Position numbers and translations under genes: made by a program
In this document: positions 7,337 to 13,492 of the stretch, one piece after another
How positions within the stretch are numbered: the first letter of the stretch is position 1
Layout: every line of letters begins with the position of its first letter
Notes under the pieces: generated by a model
What the model was told of the DNA's origin: nothing
The model's database searches: none
The model's input: only the letters and a program-made list of their open reading frames with translations
Assembly (NCBI GenBank): GCA_910586615.1
Contig: CAJUJP010000023.1
Location: forward strand, 1 to 13,492
DNA length: 13,492 nt
DNA from: an uncultured Lachnospiraceae bacterium
Lineage (GTDB): Bacteria; Bacillota; Clostridia; Lachnospirales; Lachnospiraceae
Direction: 5' to 3'

Positions 7337-7452
7337 CTTTTTACCTCTTCTCTCTGCGAAATGCCGTAAAAGTCACCTTCTTCGCCTGTTGCGACTCTCG
7401 TAAAATCCACTTCTCCACCTACCGTGTCTCTCGTAAAATACAGTTTTTCCAC
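7333..7452 (-). CDS. 39-aa mini-protein with 11-residue internal repeats, coupled to the next gene
   Basis: A GTG-started frame encodes VEKL, then three 11-residue units, YFTRDTVGGEV, DFTRVATGEEG and DFYGISQREEV, then KR. The first two units also match at about 23 of 33 bases, so the gene seems to have grown by tandem duplication. Its TGA overlaps the next ATG (ATGA), a strong sign of real, coupled translation. The start is weakly marked: AGGA lies only about 4 nt before GTG 7450-7452, and a TAG bounds the frame just upstream. I do not recognise a family. It could be the tail of a formerly longer gene. Confidence 0.5.
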   Translation of the reverse strand: MEKLYFTRDTVGGEVDFTRVATGEEGDFYGISQREEVKR

Positions 7453-7515
7453 AAATTCCTGCCACTATGGATAACAACCGATATTGCTATTGTATCGTCC
7501 TTTGCCCTGCTTTGC

Positions 7516-7806
7516 CTAATAAAATGTCTTCTCTACTTTACGGTTCACAAACCGTATCTTCCCCTTCACTTCTTCCGCCAAATCATGAATCGCATCGTCG
7601 GCAATCTCCTTCTGAAGCTGATTCACGCAAAAGATACAATTTCCAAACTTATCACTGGAAAAGAATTTCGGTTTCTCCCATTTCACGAAATAAGACACTC
7701 TGTTCTTAAGCAATACCTTTTCAATCTTCTCCTTCGTCTCCAAATCTGACACCTGGCACCATTCCAGTTCATTATGCACTTTCACTTTCTGATAAGCAGT
7801 TTCCAT
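7516..7806 (-). CDS. Small hypothetical protein, 96 aa
   Basis: Starts METAYQKVKVHNELEWCQVS. I chose ATG 7804-7806 because AGGGGG sits 5 nt upstream. An in-frame ATG at 7837-7839 would add 11 residues with a poorly placed site. The product is soluble-looking, with two parts resembling an alternating alpha/beta fold: a central strand-rich NRVSYFVKWEKPKFF, a FGNCIFCVNQLQ segment with a CxxC pair, and a helical tail rich in Glu and Lys. No family is recognised. It heads the minus-strand trio with the 39-aa and 57-aa genes. The 63 nt to the next start hold no terminator. Confidence 0.68.
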   Translation of the reverse strand: METAYQKVKVHNELEWCQVSDLETKEKIEKVLLKNRVSYFVKWEKPKFFSSDKFGNCIFCVNQLQKEIADDAIHDLAEEVKGKIRFVNRKVEKTFY

Positions 7807-7944
7807 GTCATCCCCCTCTGTCAAACCCTTTAGCTGCATCTCCGCCGGTTCCGTGCCTCCCGTATCGTCCGGAACAGACGCATCATACGTTTACAAATGT
7901 ACTGTCTGCCCCGTTACCCGCGGAAATAAAGCTGAACTGTAATA

Positions 7945-7973
7945 ATTATAGCGTATTTTGTACAATTGTGCAA
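7945..7973 (-). promoter_or_regulatory. Candidate promoter for the mini-gene operon
   Basis: On the minus strand a perfect TATAAT (7945-7950) is preceded after 17 bp by TTGCAC (7968-7973). The predicted leader to ATG 7806 is about 130 nt. It contains a weak stem, GTTCCG/CGGAAC (7848-7853 and 7870-7875), and nothing else recognised. The -35 box overlaps a palindrome, so a bound regulator could block it. Confidence 0.5.
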
Positions 7974-7981
7974 TTATTGCA
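7962..7981. promoter_or_regulatory. Overlapping palindromes in the divergent control region (possible operator)
   Basis: Two inverted repeats touch each other: ACAATTGT (7962-7969) and TGCAAT-t-ATTGCA (7969-7981). They cover the -35 box of the leftward promoter and lie about 115 nt before metA. Placement between divergent genes suggests a regulator site, but AT-rich DNA produces such palindromes by chance. No known methionine regulator motif is claimed. Confidence 0.35.
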
Positions 7982-8024
7982 AGACTGCTTTTTTTATGTT
8001 AATCTATATTATAAATTGTTTGGC

Positions 8025-8075
8025 GCTGTTCAGACCTGCTCAGAATGCAAAAACTTGGTCAGGGCACCGGACAGC
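8025..8075 (+). promoter_or_regulatory. Structured metA leader of unknown class
   Basis: GCTGTTC (8025-8031) can pair with GGACAGC (8069-8075), with one G-U pair, enclosing GACC (8033-8036)/GGTC (8057-8060). An alternative pairing is CCTG/CAGG. The closing stem ends just before the GAGG ribosome site (8087-8090). A TATA-rich stretch at 8005-8015 may be the -10 of metA. It lacks the conserved cores of the SAM-I riboswitch and of a T-box, so any regulatory role is open. Confidence 0.3.
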
Positions 8076-8096
8076 ACAGGAAAGTTGAGGAACCAT

Positions 8097-9014
8097 ATGC
8101 CTATTAAAATAGCTGATTCATTACCGGCGACTACTACGCTGGAAAATGAGAACATCTTCGTCATGACAGAATACCGCGCCATTCATCAGGATATCCGTCC
8201 GCTTAACGTACTGATCTTGAATCTGATGCCTACAAAAATCGTAACGGAAACCCAGCTTCTGCGCAAGCTGTCCAACACACCTCTTCAGGTTAACGTAGAA
8301 TTCCTGCAGACTGCCAGCTATACCCCGCAGCACACGGATTCTAACCATATGGAGTCCTTCTACACCACTTTTGACCAGGTCAAAGACCGGAAATACGACG
8401 GAATGATCATTACCGGCGCTCCTCTTGACTATGTCAGATTCGAGGATGTGACCTATTGGAAGGAACTCTGTACCATTATGGAATGGGGAAAAACCCACGT
8501 CCACTGTACGCTCCATCTTTGCTGGGGTGCCTACGCCGGCCTGTATTATCTTTACGGACTGGACCGCTACGACATGGAAACCAAACTGTCCGGTGTCTAC
8601 GCACACAGGGTTCTTAAGAAAAAATCCCCACTGTTCCGTGGATTTGACGACATCTTCTATGCCCCCCAGTCCCGTGCTATGGGCATCACCGCCGAGAAGA
8701 TCGCTTCCGTGCCGGAACTGGAACTGATGGCAGTCTCCGATGAAGCCGGCGTCACCATCGTCAAGACCACCGACAGCCGGCATTTCTTCGTTACCTGTCA
8801 TCCCGAATACGATGCGGATACGTTGTCAAAAGAATATTTCAGAGATCTGGATAAAGGAATGAACCCGGCCGTACCGGCAAATTATTTTCCCGATGACAAT
8901 CCGGAGAATCCTCCTGTTGTCAACTGGCGCTCCACGGGGCAGCTTCTGTATTCTAACTGGCTCAATTATTACGTGTATCAGACGACACCGTATGATGTGC
9001 GGGAAATACTGTAA
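8097..9014 (+). CDS. metA: Homoserine O-acyltransferase MetA
   Basis: 305 aa, normal for MetA (HTS family, class I glutamine amidotransferase-like fold). It transfers an acyl group from acyl-CoA to the hydroxyl of L-homoserine, the first committed step to methionine, in the cytoplasm. The start MPIKIADSLPA is standard, and GAGG lies 6 nt before ATG 8097. The catalytic set is present at canonical numbers: C142 (LHLCWGAYAG), H235 and E237 (TCHPEYDADTL). Other signatures are IRPLNVLILNLMPTK, KLSGVYAHRVL and NYYVYQTTPYDVR near the C-terminus. Residue 111, which sets the acyl donor (Gly in succinyltransferases, Glu in the Bacillus acetyltransferase), is Asp here (TGAPLDYVRF). Acetyl-CoA use is more likely by analogy, but unproven. 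It is a single gene, convergent with ligA. Confidence 0.96.
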   Translation: MPIKIADSLPATTTLENENIFVMTEYRAIHQDIRPLNVLILNLMPTKIVTETQLLRKLSNTPLQVNVEFLQTASYTPQHTDSNHMESFYTTFDQVKDRKYDGMIITGAPLDYVRFEDVTYWKELCTIMEWGKTHVHCTLHLCWGAYAGLYYLYGLDRYDMETKLSGVYAHRVLKKKSPLFRGFDDIFYAPQSRAMGITAEKIASVPELELMAVSDEAGVTIVKTTDSRHFFVTCHPEYDADTLSKEYFRDLDKGMNPAVPANYFPDDNPENPPVVNWRSTGQLLYSNWLNYYVYQTTPYDVREIL

Positions 9015-9020
9015 AAATGA

Positions 9021-9069
9021 AACCGCCATCCAATCGTTAGATTTTTGGTCTAACTTTTGGAAGGCGGTT
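9021..9069 (-). terminator. Hairpin terminator between metA and ligA
   Basis: A long imperfect stem: AACCGCC/GGCGGTT (9021-9027, 9063-9069), TCCAA/TTGGA and TTAGA/TCTAA. On the minus strand it is followed by TCATTTTTAC, a T run, so it chiefly ends the ligA transcript. It begins 6 nt after the metA stop and may also slow rightward transcription. Confidence 0.75.
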
Positions 9070-9097
9070 CAAAATGTCTGCATCGGAAGAAAAGATT

Positions 9098-11065
9098 TTA
9101 CAGATACTGTTCCATAAAGTCTTCTTCTGACAAAACAGGTATCCCAAGTTCTCTGGCTTTCTTGTTCTTGGAAGATAGCGAAGCAGTATCGTTATTAATC
9201 AGACAGGTAGTCTTACCGGTAACGCTGCCTGTCACTTTTCCGCCCTTCGACTCGATCTGTTCTTTTAACGCATTACGGTTCTCATAATGTTCCAGAGTGC
9301 CCGTGATAACGAAACTCATGCCTGCCAGTGTCTGCGGGCCTTCTTCCTCCACCGGCTCATCGGCAATGTTAACTTCCCGCAGCAGATGTTCCAGCTGCTC
9401 TATTCGTTCTTCATTATGAAAATACTCATAAATGCTGCCTGCGATCACTTCTCCGATTCCGTCAATCGCGCTTAGCTCTTCCACATCTGCCTGCCGCAGT
9501 GCATCGATGGAGAAGCGGAAATGCCGGCAAAGCAGTTTGGCGTTCGCCACACCCACATTTTCGATGCCCAGGCCGTAAATCACTCTGGGAAGAGTTGTAT
9601 TTCTGGCTCTTTCTATGCTCTCAATCAGATTTCCGTAGGATTTCTCACCGAATCCCTCCATCTGTGTGATCTCCTGCTCATATTGTTCCAAATGGAAAAT
9701 ATCTGCAAATTCATGCAGGAAACCTTTTGCAAGGAATTTTTCCAGTGTAGATTCCGACAAGCCGTCCACATTCAAGGCATCTCTGCTGACAAAGAGCGTA
9801 AATGCCTTAACCTTCTTCGCATCGCAGGAAGGATTATTGCAGTACAGCGACTGTACATCATTGACCTGCCGGATCTGGGCAGGCTGTCCGCACACAGGGC
9901 ATATCTCAGGAATTTCCAGAGTGTCGCTCTGTGTCAGGTTCTCCGCAATCTGAGGAATGATCATATTTGCCTTGTAGACCGCAATGTGATCACCGATCCC
10001 CAGCTTTAATCCGCGCACGATACTGATATTATGCACGGAAGCACGGCTGACAGTAGTACCTTCCAGCTCTACCGGTTCAAAAATCGCAACCGGATTGATC
10101 AAACCGGTACGGCTGGCGCTCCACTCCATCTCGGTAAGCACCGTCTCACGCAGTTCATCCGCCCATTTAAAGGCTATGGCATCCCGCGGGAATTTTGCCG
10201 TCCGTCCCAGCGACTCCCCATAAGCAATATCCTCATAAATAAGCACAAGTCCGTCTGAAGGTATATCATTGGTCTGTATCTTATTTTCAAAGTAGTCGAT
10301 TGCATCCAGAATCGTATCTGGATTCACCATCTTATACTCCACAATGTCAAATCCCTGTTCTGCAAGAAATGCAAACTGCGCGGCTCTGGAATTATGAAAT
10401 TCCGCCTCATCCGCCTTCACCAGACTGAATGCGTACAGATTGACATTGCGCGCGGCGGTAACTTCATTGTTAAGCTGTCTGACAGATCCGCTGCAAAGAT
10501 TCCTCGGATTCTTATACTTGGCCTCTGCTTCCTCGATCCGGCTGTTGATCTTCTCAAATTCGCTGTAGCTGATCACAGCCTCGCCCCGCACCACAAGTTC
10601 TCCCTGATAAGGAATCGTCATCGGTACATTCTGAAACACCCGTACATTGTTGGTGACAACCTCTCCAACCTCACCGTTTCCTCTGGTAACAGCCTTGACA
10701 AGTTTTCCGCCCGCGTAAGTCAACACAACGGTTAATCCATCCAGCTTCCAGGACAAAAGCGCTTCCCGGCCGTCCAGCCATTCCTGCAGTTCTTCCCGGC
10801 TCTTCGTCTTGGCCAGAGAAAGCATAGGAACCTCATGCCTTTCCTTCGGCAATTCCTCCACTGCCTCATACCCAACATGCACAGTCGGACTGTTGGCAAG
10901 TATCACACCTGTTATTTCTTCCAGTTTTACCAGTTCATCATACAGCCGGTCATATTCGTAGTTACTCATGATCTCTGTATTCTGCGCATAATAAGCCTTA
11001 GAGGCTTTTCCAAGGAGCAAAACCAGTTCTTTCATGCGGTTAACATTTTTTTCTTTTCCATCCAT
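9098..11065 (-). CDS. ligA: NAD-dependent DNA ligase LigA
   Basis: 655 aa from the start chosen here. It seals nicks in replication and repair using NAD+, via an enzyme-AMP intermediate. Domain order: Ia (about 1-60, KASKAYY and YEYDRLYDEL), the nucleotidyltransferase with catalytic K107 in WKLDGL, RGE (about 160-162), DGLVL (about 271) and FKW (about 300); the OB fold; a four-cysteine zinc finger (C389, C392, C409, C414); a helix-hairpin-helix region (about 465-565, with GIENVGVANAK and IDGIGEVIAGS); and a C-terminal BRCT domain (about 583-655, FVITGTLEHYENR). It is slightly shorter than the usual 670 aa. Substitutions at usual NAD contacts are described in the findings. Start: ATG 11063-11065 has GGGA 9 nt upstream. 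The ATG at 11078-11080 would add five residues but has its AGGA almost touching. It follows rluF by about 235 nt. Confidence 0.96.
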   Translation of the reverse strand: MDGKEKNVNRMKELVLLLGKASKAYYAQNTEIMSNYEYDRLYDELVKLEEITGVILANSPTVHVGYEAVEELPKERHEVPMLSLAKTKSREELQEWLDGREALLSWKLDGLTVVLTYAGGKLVKAVTRGNGEVGEVVTNNVRVFQNVPMTIPYQGELVVRGEAVISYSEFEKINSRIEEAEAKYKNPRNLCSGSVRQLNNEVTAARNVNLYAFSLVKADEAEFHNSRAAQFAFLAEQGFDIVEYKMVNPDTILDAIDYFENKIQTNDIPSDGLVLIYEDIAYGESLGRTAKFPRDAIAFKWADELRETVLTEMEWSASRTGLINPVAIFEPVELEGTTVSRASVHNISIVRGLKLGIGDHIAVYKANMIIPQIAENLTQSDTLEIPEICPVCGQPAQIRQVNDVQSLYCNNPSCDAKKVKAFTLFVSRDALNVDGLSESTLEKFLAKGFLHEFADIFHLEQYEQEITQMEGFGEKSYGNLIESIERARNTTLPRVIYGLGIENVGVANAKLLCRHFRFSIDALRQADVEELSAIDGIGEVIAGSIYEYFHNEERIEQLEHLLREVNIADEPVEEEGPQTLAGMSFVITGTLEHYENRNALKEQIESKGGKVTGSVTGKTTCLINNDTASLSSKNKKARELGIPVLSEEDFMEQYL

Positions 11066-11108
11066 TTCTTTGATTCCCATTTCCTATGATCTATATTTCT
11101 TTGATTCC
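11064..11108. repeat. Short direct repeat around the ligA start, in the 11066-11300 spacer
   Basis: A 14-bp block, ATTTCTTTGATTCC, occurs at 11064-11077 and again at 11095-11108, each followed by an ATG on the minus strand. This looks like a 31-bp partial duplication of the ligA start region. The outer copy leads only to a nine-codon dead end. The rest of the spacer up to 11300 is T-rich on the plus strand. It holds no gene and no promoter that I can defend. Confidence 0.55.
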
Positions 11109-11300
11109 ATATTTTCTCTATAACTATTTTTTCCGGCTATGTTATTCTATCTATGTCTTTTCTATCTGTACTTTATGTTTTTCCCGGATGATTATCATTT
11201 GTTTCAAATTATATCTTTTGTCACTTTCCGCTTTTACCCATTCCCTTTTCCCGCAGATTCTCAGTTCTTATGCTTTCTCTGTTTTGTATACTTCTGATTT

Positions 11301-12020
11301 CTATGAACAGAGCCCACATTGTTTATAAAGGTTGTGTACCTCTTCCTTTGACAGTTCTCTATATTCTCCCGGTTTCAATCCCGATAGTCCGACATTCATA
11401 ACACGTGTTCTCTTAAGTGCAGCCACATGATATCCCTGGGTGCTACACATACGGCGAATCTGCCTGTTCAATCCCTGGGTCAACACCATTCGTATGGTCT
11501 TAAACCCCATCCGCTCAATTTCACAGGGACGTGTGGTAACCTCCAGTTCTTCCAGATATACACCCTGACGCATATGCTCCAAAGCTTCTTCAGTCCACTC
11601 TTTATCCACCTTCACAATATACTCTTTTTCATGATGATTTGCCCCGCGCATCATAGCGTCGATAAGACCTCCGTCATTGGTCATCAGCAGAAGTCCCTCC
11701 GAATCCTTGTCAAGCCTGCCTGCATATGTGACACGAATCGGATATTTCAACTCCTCTATCACGATCTTCTCCGCGTGAACGTCCCGTTCTGTACAGACAA
11801 CGCCGGCCGGTTTATAATATGCTAGAACCACTTTACGATCCGGTCCGGCCACCTTCCTGCCGTGGACACATACTTCATCCTTATCCGTCACCTTCATGCC
11901 CTGTTCGGCCGGACTGCCGTTAACCGTAACTGCCCCTTGCCCGATCAGCCCGTCTGCATCCCTCCTGGAACAAATGCCGCAGGATGCAAGATATTTATTT
12001 AAGCGAATCTCTTCTCCCAT
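11301..12020 (-). CDS. rluF: 23S rRNA pseudouridine synthase, RluF type
   Basis: 239 aa, RsuA/RluB/RluF family. These enzymes isomerise uridine to pseudouridine in rRNA; RluF acts at position 2604 of E. coli 23S rRNA. An S4 RNA-binding domain covers about residues 5-60 (IRLNKYLASCGICSRRDAD). The catalytic domain holds the nucleophile D104 in GRLDKDSEGLLLMTNDG, then HHEKEYIVKVDK and LTQGLNRQIRRMCSTQGYHV. The ANHHEKEY block and the KRTRVMNVGLSGLKPGEYREL tail match RluF better than RluB or RsuA. ATG 12018-12020 is preceded by AAGGAG at 11 nt. It lies 24 nt after the SGNH-like gene on the same strand, so the two are probably co-transcribed. Confidence 0.9.
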   Translation of the reverse strand: MGEEIRLNKYLASCGICSRRDADGLIGQGAVTVNGSPAEQGMKVTDKDEVCVHGRKVAGPDRKVVLAYYKPAGVVCTERDVHAEKIVIEELKYPIRVTYAGRLDKDSEGLLLMTNDGGLIDAMMRGANHHEKEYIVKVDKEWTEEALEHMRQGVYLEELEVTTRPCEIERMGFKTIRMVLTQGLNRQIRRMCSTQGYHVAALKRTRVMNVGLSGLKPGEYRELSKEEVHNLYKQCGLCS

Positions 12021-12044
12021 AAATTGTATTTCTCCTTCCAGCCA

Positions 12045-13492
12045 TTATAAACACTTATCCGGATATATTGGTTCCTCCCGGTGTTCTGTCTCAAGCTGCC
12101 GTACCTTTTCCAGTAACTGTTTTTCATCCGGCTGTTGTGCCTTTTCCTGTGTCTGTTTTTCATCCGGCTGTTGTGCCTTTTCCTGTGTCTGTTTTTCCTC
12201 AGGCTGTTGTGCTTTTTCCTGTGTCTGTTTTTCCTCAGGCTGCTGTGCCTTTTCCGATGCCTGATTCTGTCCTGCCTTCGCTTCTACCGCATGTTCCAGA
12301 AGAAATTCACGCCATAGATCATAATGCTGCGCGTAAAGGTGCACGCCATCAAAGGTCAGTTCCGCATTTAAGAAACCTTCCCCGTCGGTAAACAGCGGAT
12401 TTGCATCCAGATAAAATACATCTGTTCCGTTTGCCAGCAAAGCTGCCGCTGCATTTTTGTCATTAATATTAATATTATTAAATTCCGACTCCATATTATT
12501 CTTTTCTCTGCTCACATGCAAATTAGCCATAACATAAATAATCGCATTCGGCTGCCATTCCCGGATCTGATCCACCACCTTGCGGTACTGTTCCAAATAT
12601 GTGTCTGTATTGCCGTAACCCAATTCATTCATACCCAGCATGATATAAATCTTACCATACTGCTCCGCCTGCAGCACCTGTGTCAAGTCAACCTTGTCAC
12701 CTGTCTTTTGATAAGTGACCTCCTCCTCCAACAGCTTAAAGATCGTCATACCACTGTCACAATAGAAATCTGCTTCCTCAAAACCTGCATAATCAGAAAT
12801 ACCAAGTGTTCTTGAATCGCCCAAAAAAGCTGCATCGTTAAAATAACTGATGTTTTCTTGGGTATAATGATACTCCGTTGTCAATGCAACTTTTCCTGCA
12901 TCCGAATAATATCTTGACTCTATCTTCTGCGGATCATAATATTCAAACCGTGTGATACCCTTTTCATTTTCAGCTATTTTTTCTGAATTTTCCGCATCAT
13001 TCCCATCACTCAAAACATTGTTATCCGGGTTTTTCTCACCAGAATCAGGCTTGCATTCTCCTGCATTTTGATTTATATTTGCATCATCCGCTCCTGCGCT
13101 TTCCATATTTTGAGAATTTTCTCCATTTTCAGGATCAGAAGCATTCTTCCCCTCTTCAGAATCTGTAGAATTTTCTTTTACAAAAGTCCCACTGCCCATT
13201 GTCTGCTGTACCACGGCTTTCGTTTCAGCGGCAATTGCACGAATTCCAATCTCTTCAGAGCAGATCATTACCACAAAAGAAGTTGCCAGCACAACAATTA
13301 AATAAGGGCAGTTATATAACACCTCTCTCCACGTTTCCTTTTTCTGCCTTCTGTCTCTTTCCTGTTTTTTTGTTATTTTGTCTCTGACAGACCGACCCCC
13401 GCCGGACTTTATGCTCCAGTCATCCTTGTCTGCTCCTTCGTCCAAAACAGAGGGAGCGATTTTCTTTTGTCCATTGTCCAAAGCAGACAGAT
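12045..13492 (-). CDS. Membrane-anchored SGNH-hydrolase-like protein with Glu/Gln/Lys tail repeats (5' end cut off)
   Basis: The frame is open to the window edge and the first candidate start (TTG, 13479-13481) has no ribosome site, so the true start may be outside. Numbering from that TTG (478 aa): a basic cytosolic N-terminus (1-56), one membrane helix (about 57-76), an acidic Asn/Glu/Ser linker (100-176), then an SGNH domain. Catalytic candidates are S223 (FLGDSRTLG), N285 (LGMNELGYG), and D378 with H381 (DGVHLYAQHY). The topology places the enzyme outside the cell. Related proteins deacylate or transfer acyl groups on polysaccharides and often pair with membrane acyltransferases; a partner could lie upstream beyond the edge. 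The C-terminus has four 12-residue EKAQQPEEKQTQ-type repeats (410-457) and a short PDKCL end. The substrate is unknown. Confidence 0.85.
   Translation of the reverse strand, partial: LSALDNGQKKIAPSVLDEGADKDDWSIKSGGGRSVRDKITKKQERDRRQKKETWREVLYNCPYLIVVLATSFVVMICSEEIGIRAIAAETKAVVQQTMGSGTFVKENSTDSEEGKNASDPENGENSQNMESAGADDANINQNAGECKPDSGEKNPDNNVLSDGNDAENSEKIAENEKGITRFEYYDPQKIESRYYSDAGKVALTTEYHYTQENISYFNDAAFLGDSRTLGISDYAGFEEADFYCDSGMTIFKLLEEEVTYQKTGDKVDLTQVLQAEQYGKIYIMLGMNELGYGNTDTYLEQYRKVVDQIREWQPNAIIYVMANLHVSREKNNMESEFNNININDKNAAAALLANGTDVFYLDANPLFTDGEGFLNAELTFDGVHLYAQHYDLWREFLLEHAVEAKAGQNQASEKAQQPEEKQTQEKAQQPEEKQTQEKAQQPDEKQTQEKAQQPDEKQLLEKVRQLETEHREEPIYPDKCL
12111..12254 (-). repeat. Four in-frame 36-bp tandem repeats in the SGNH-like gene
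   Basis: Each unit encodes EKAQQP, then E or D, then EKQTQ (the last ends in LL). A partial, diverged fifth unit (EKVRQLETEH) follows. Units 1 and 2 carry PEE, units 3 and 4 PDE. The near-identical DNA suggests recent expansion by slippage or unequal recombination. The product is a hydrophilic, probably helical, extracellular tail. Confidence 0.92.

Noticed and set aside
7318..7749. 143-aa plus-strand ORF downstream of the activase
   Set aside because: It lies antisense to the three small minus-strand genes, whose start signals, overlap and family pattern are more convincing.
7968..8096. N-terminal extension of MetA from GTG 7968
   Set aside because: Catalytic residues fall at canonical numbers (142, 235, 237) only with ATG 8097, which also has a good ribosome site.
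7976..8096. SAM riboswitch or T-box upstream of metA
   Set aside because: I could not find the conserved SAM-I core or the T-box GGGTGG-type sequence. Only an unclassified stem is supported.
12111..12254. Non-coding repeat array or plus-strand genes at 11896-12391
   Set aside because: The repeats are exactly in frame in the minus-strand SGNH-like gene. The plus-strand frames are Cys/Phe/Leu-rich mirror images of it.

Overview
The window looks like chromosome of a strictly anaerobic Clostridia member, most likely family Lachnospiraceae (Bacillota). The evidence is intermediate GC, AGGAGG-type ribosome binding sites, a giant fused acyl-CoA dehydratase activase, a DUF6472-type mini-protein, a MetA of the Firmicutes type, and a LigA of the diverged clostridial 'EIMSNxEYD' type. 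No phage, transposase, integrase, CRISPR array, tRNA or rRNA is visible. This is backbone DNA rather than an island, but several of its genes are poorly understood.

Layout. (1) 1-162: two tandem 59-bp hairpin-bearing repeats, then a strong terminator that closes the leftward unit. (2) 346-2604, minus strand: a rhomboid-like membrane protein with a C-terminal zinc-ribbon tail and no visible protease residues, then a sigma70-like protein lacking region 4, then a 140-aa unknown. A promoter sits upstream at about 2657-2685. (3) 2770-7119, plus strand: a clear promoter and a single 1412-aa gene, an activase with two ATPase modules plus CoA-dehydratase-like domains. (4) 7163-7806, minus strand: three small genes. 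The last two (39 and 57 aa) are short, overlap by ATGA and are easily missed. A long hairpin separates them from the convergent activase. (5) 7945-8075: a divergent control region with palindromes and a structured metA leader. (6) 8097-9014, plus strand: metA, the first step of methionine synthesis by homoserine O-acylation. (7) 9021-13492, minus strand: a likely transcription unit of an SGNH-hydrolase-like surface protein (5' end beyond the window), rluF (23S rRNA pseudouridine synthase) and ligA (NAD-dependent DNA ligase), ended by a hairpin terminator shared with the end of metA.

Functional links. The metA, rluF and ligA functions are housekeeping. The least explained parts are the pseudo-rhomboid / sigma-like / unknown set, the orphan double activase, and the mini-gene cluster that converges on it. 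The sigma-like gene also shows an in-frame stop followed by 26 codons that look coding. This could be a recent nonsense change or a sequence error.
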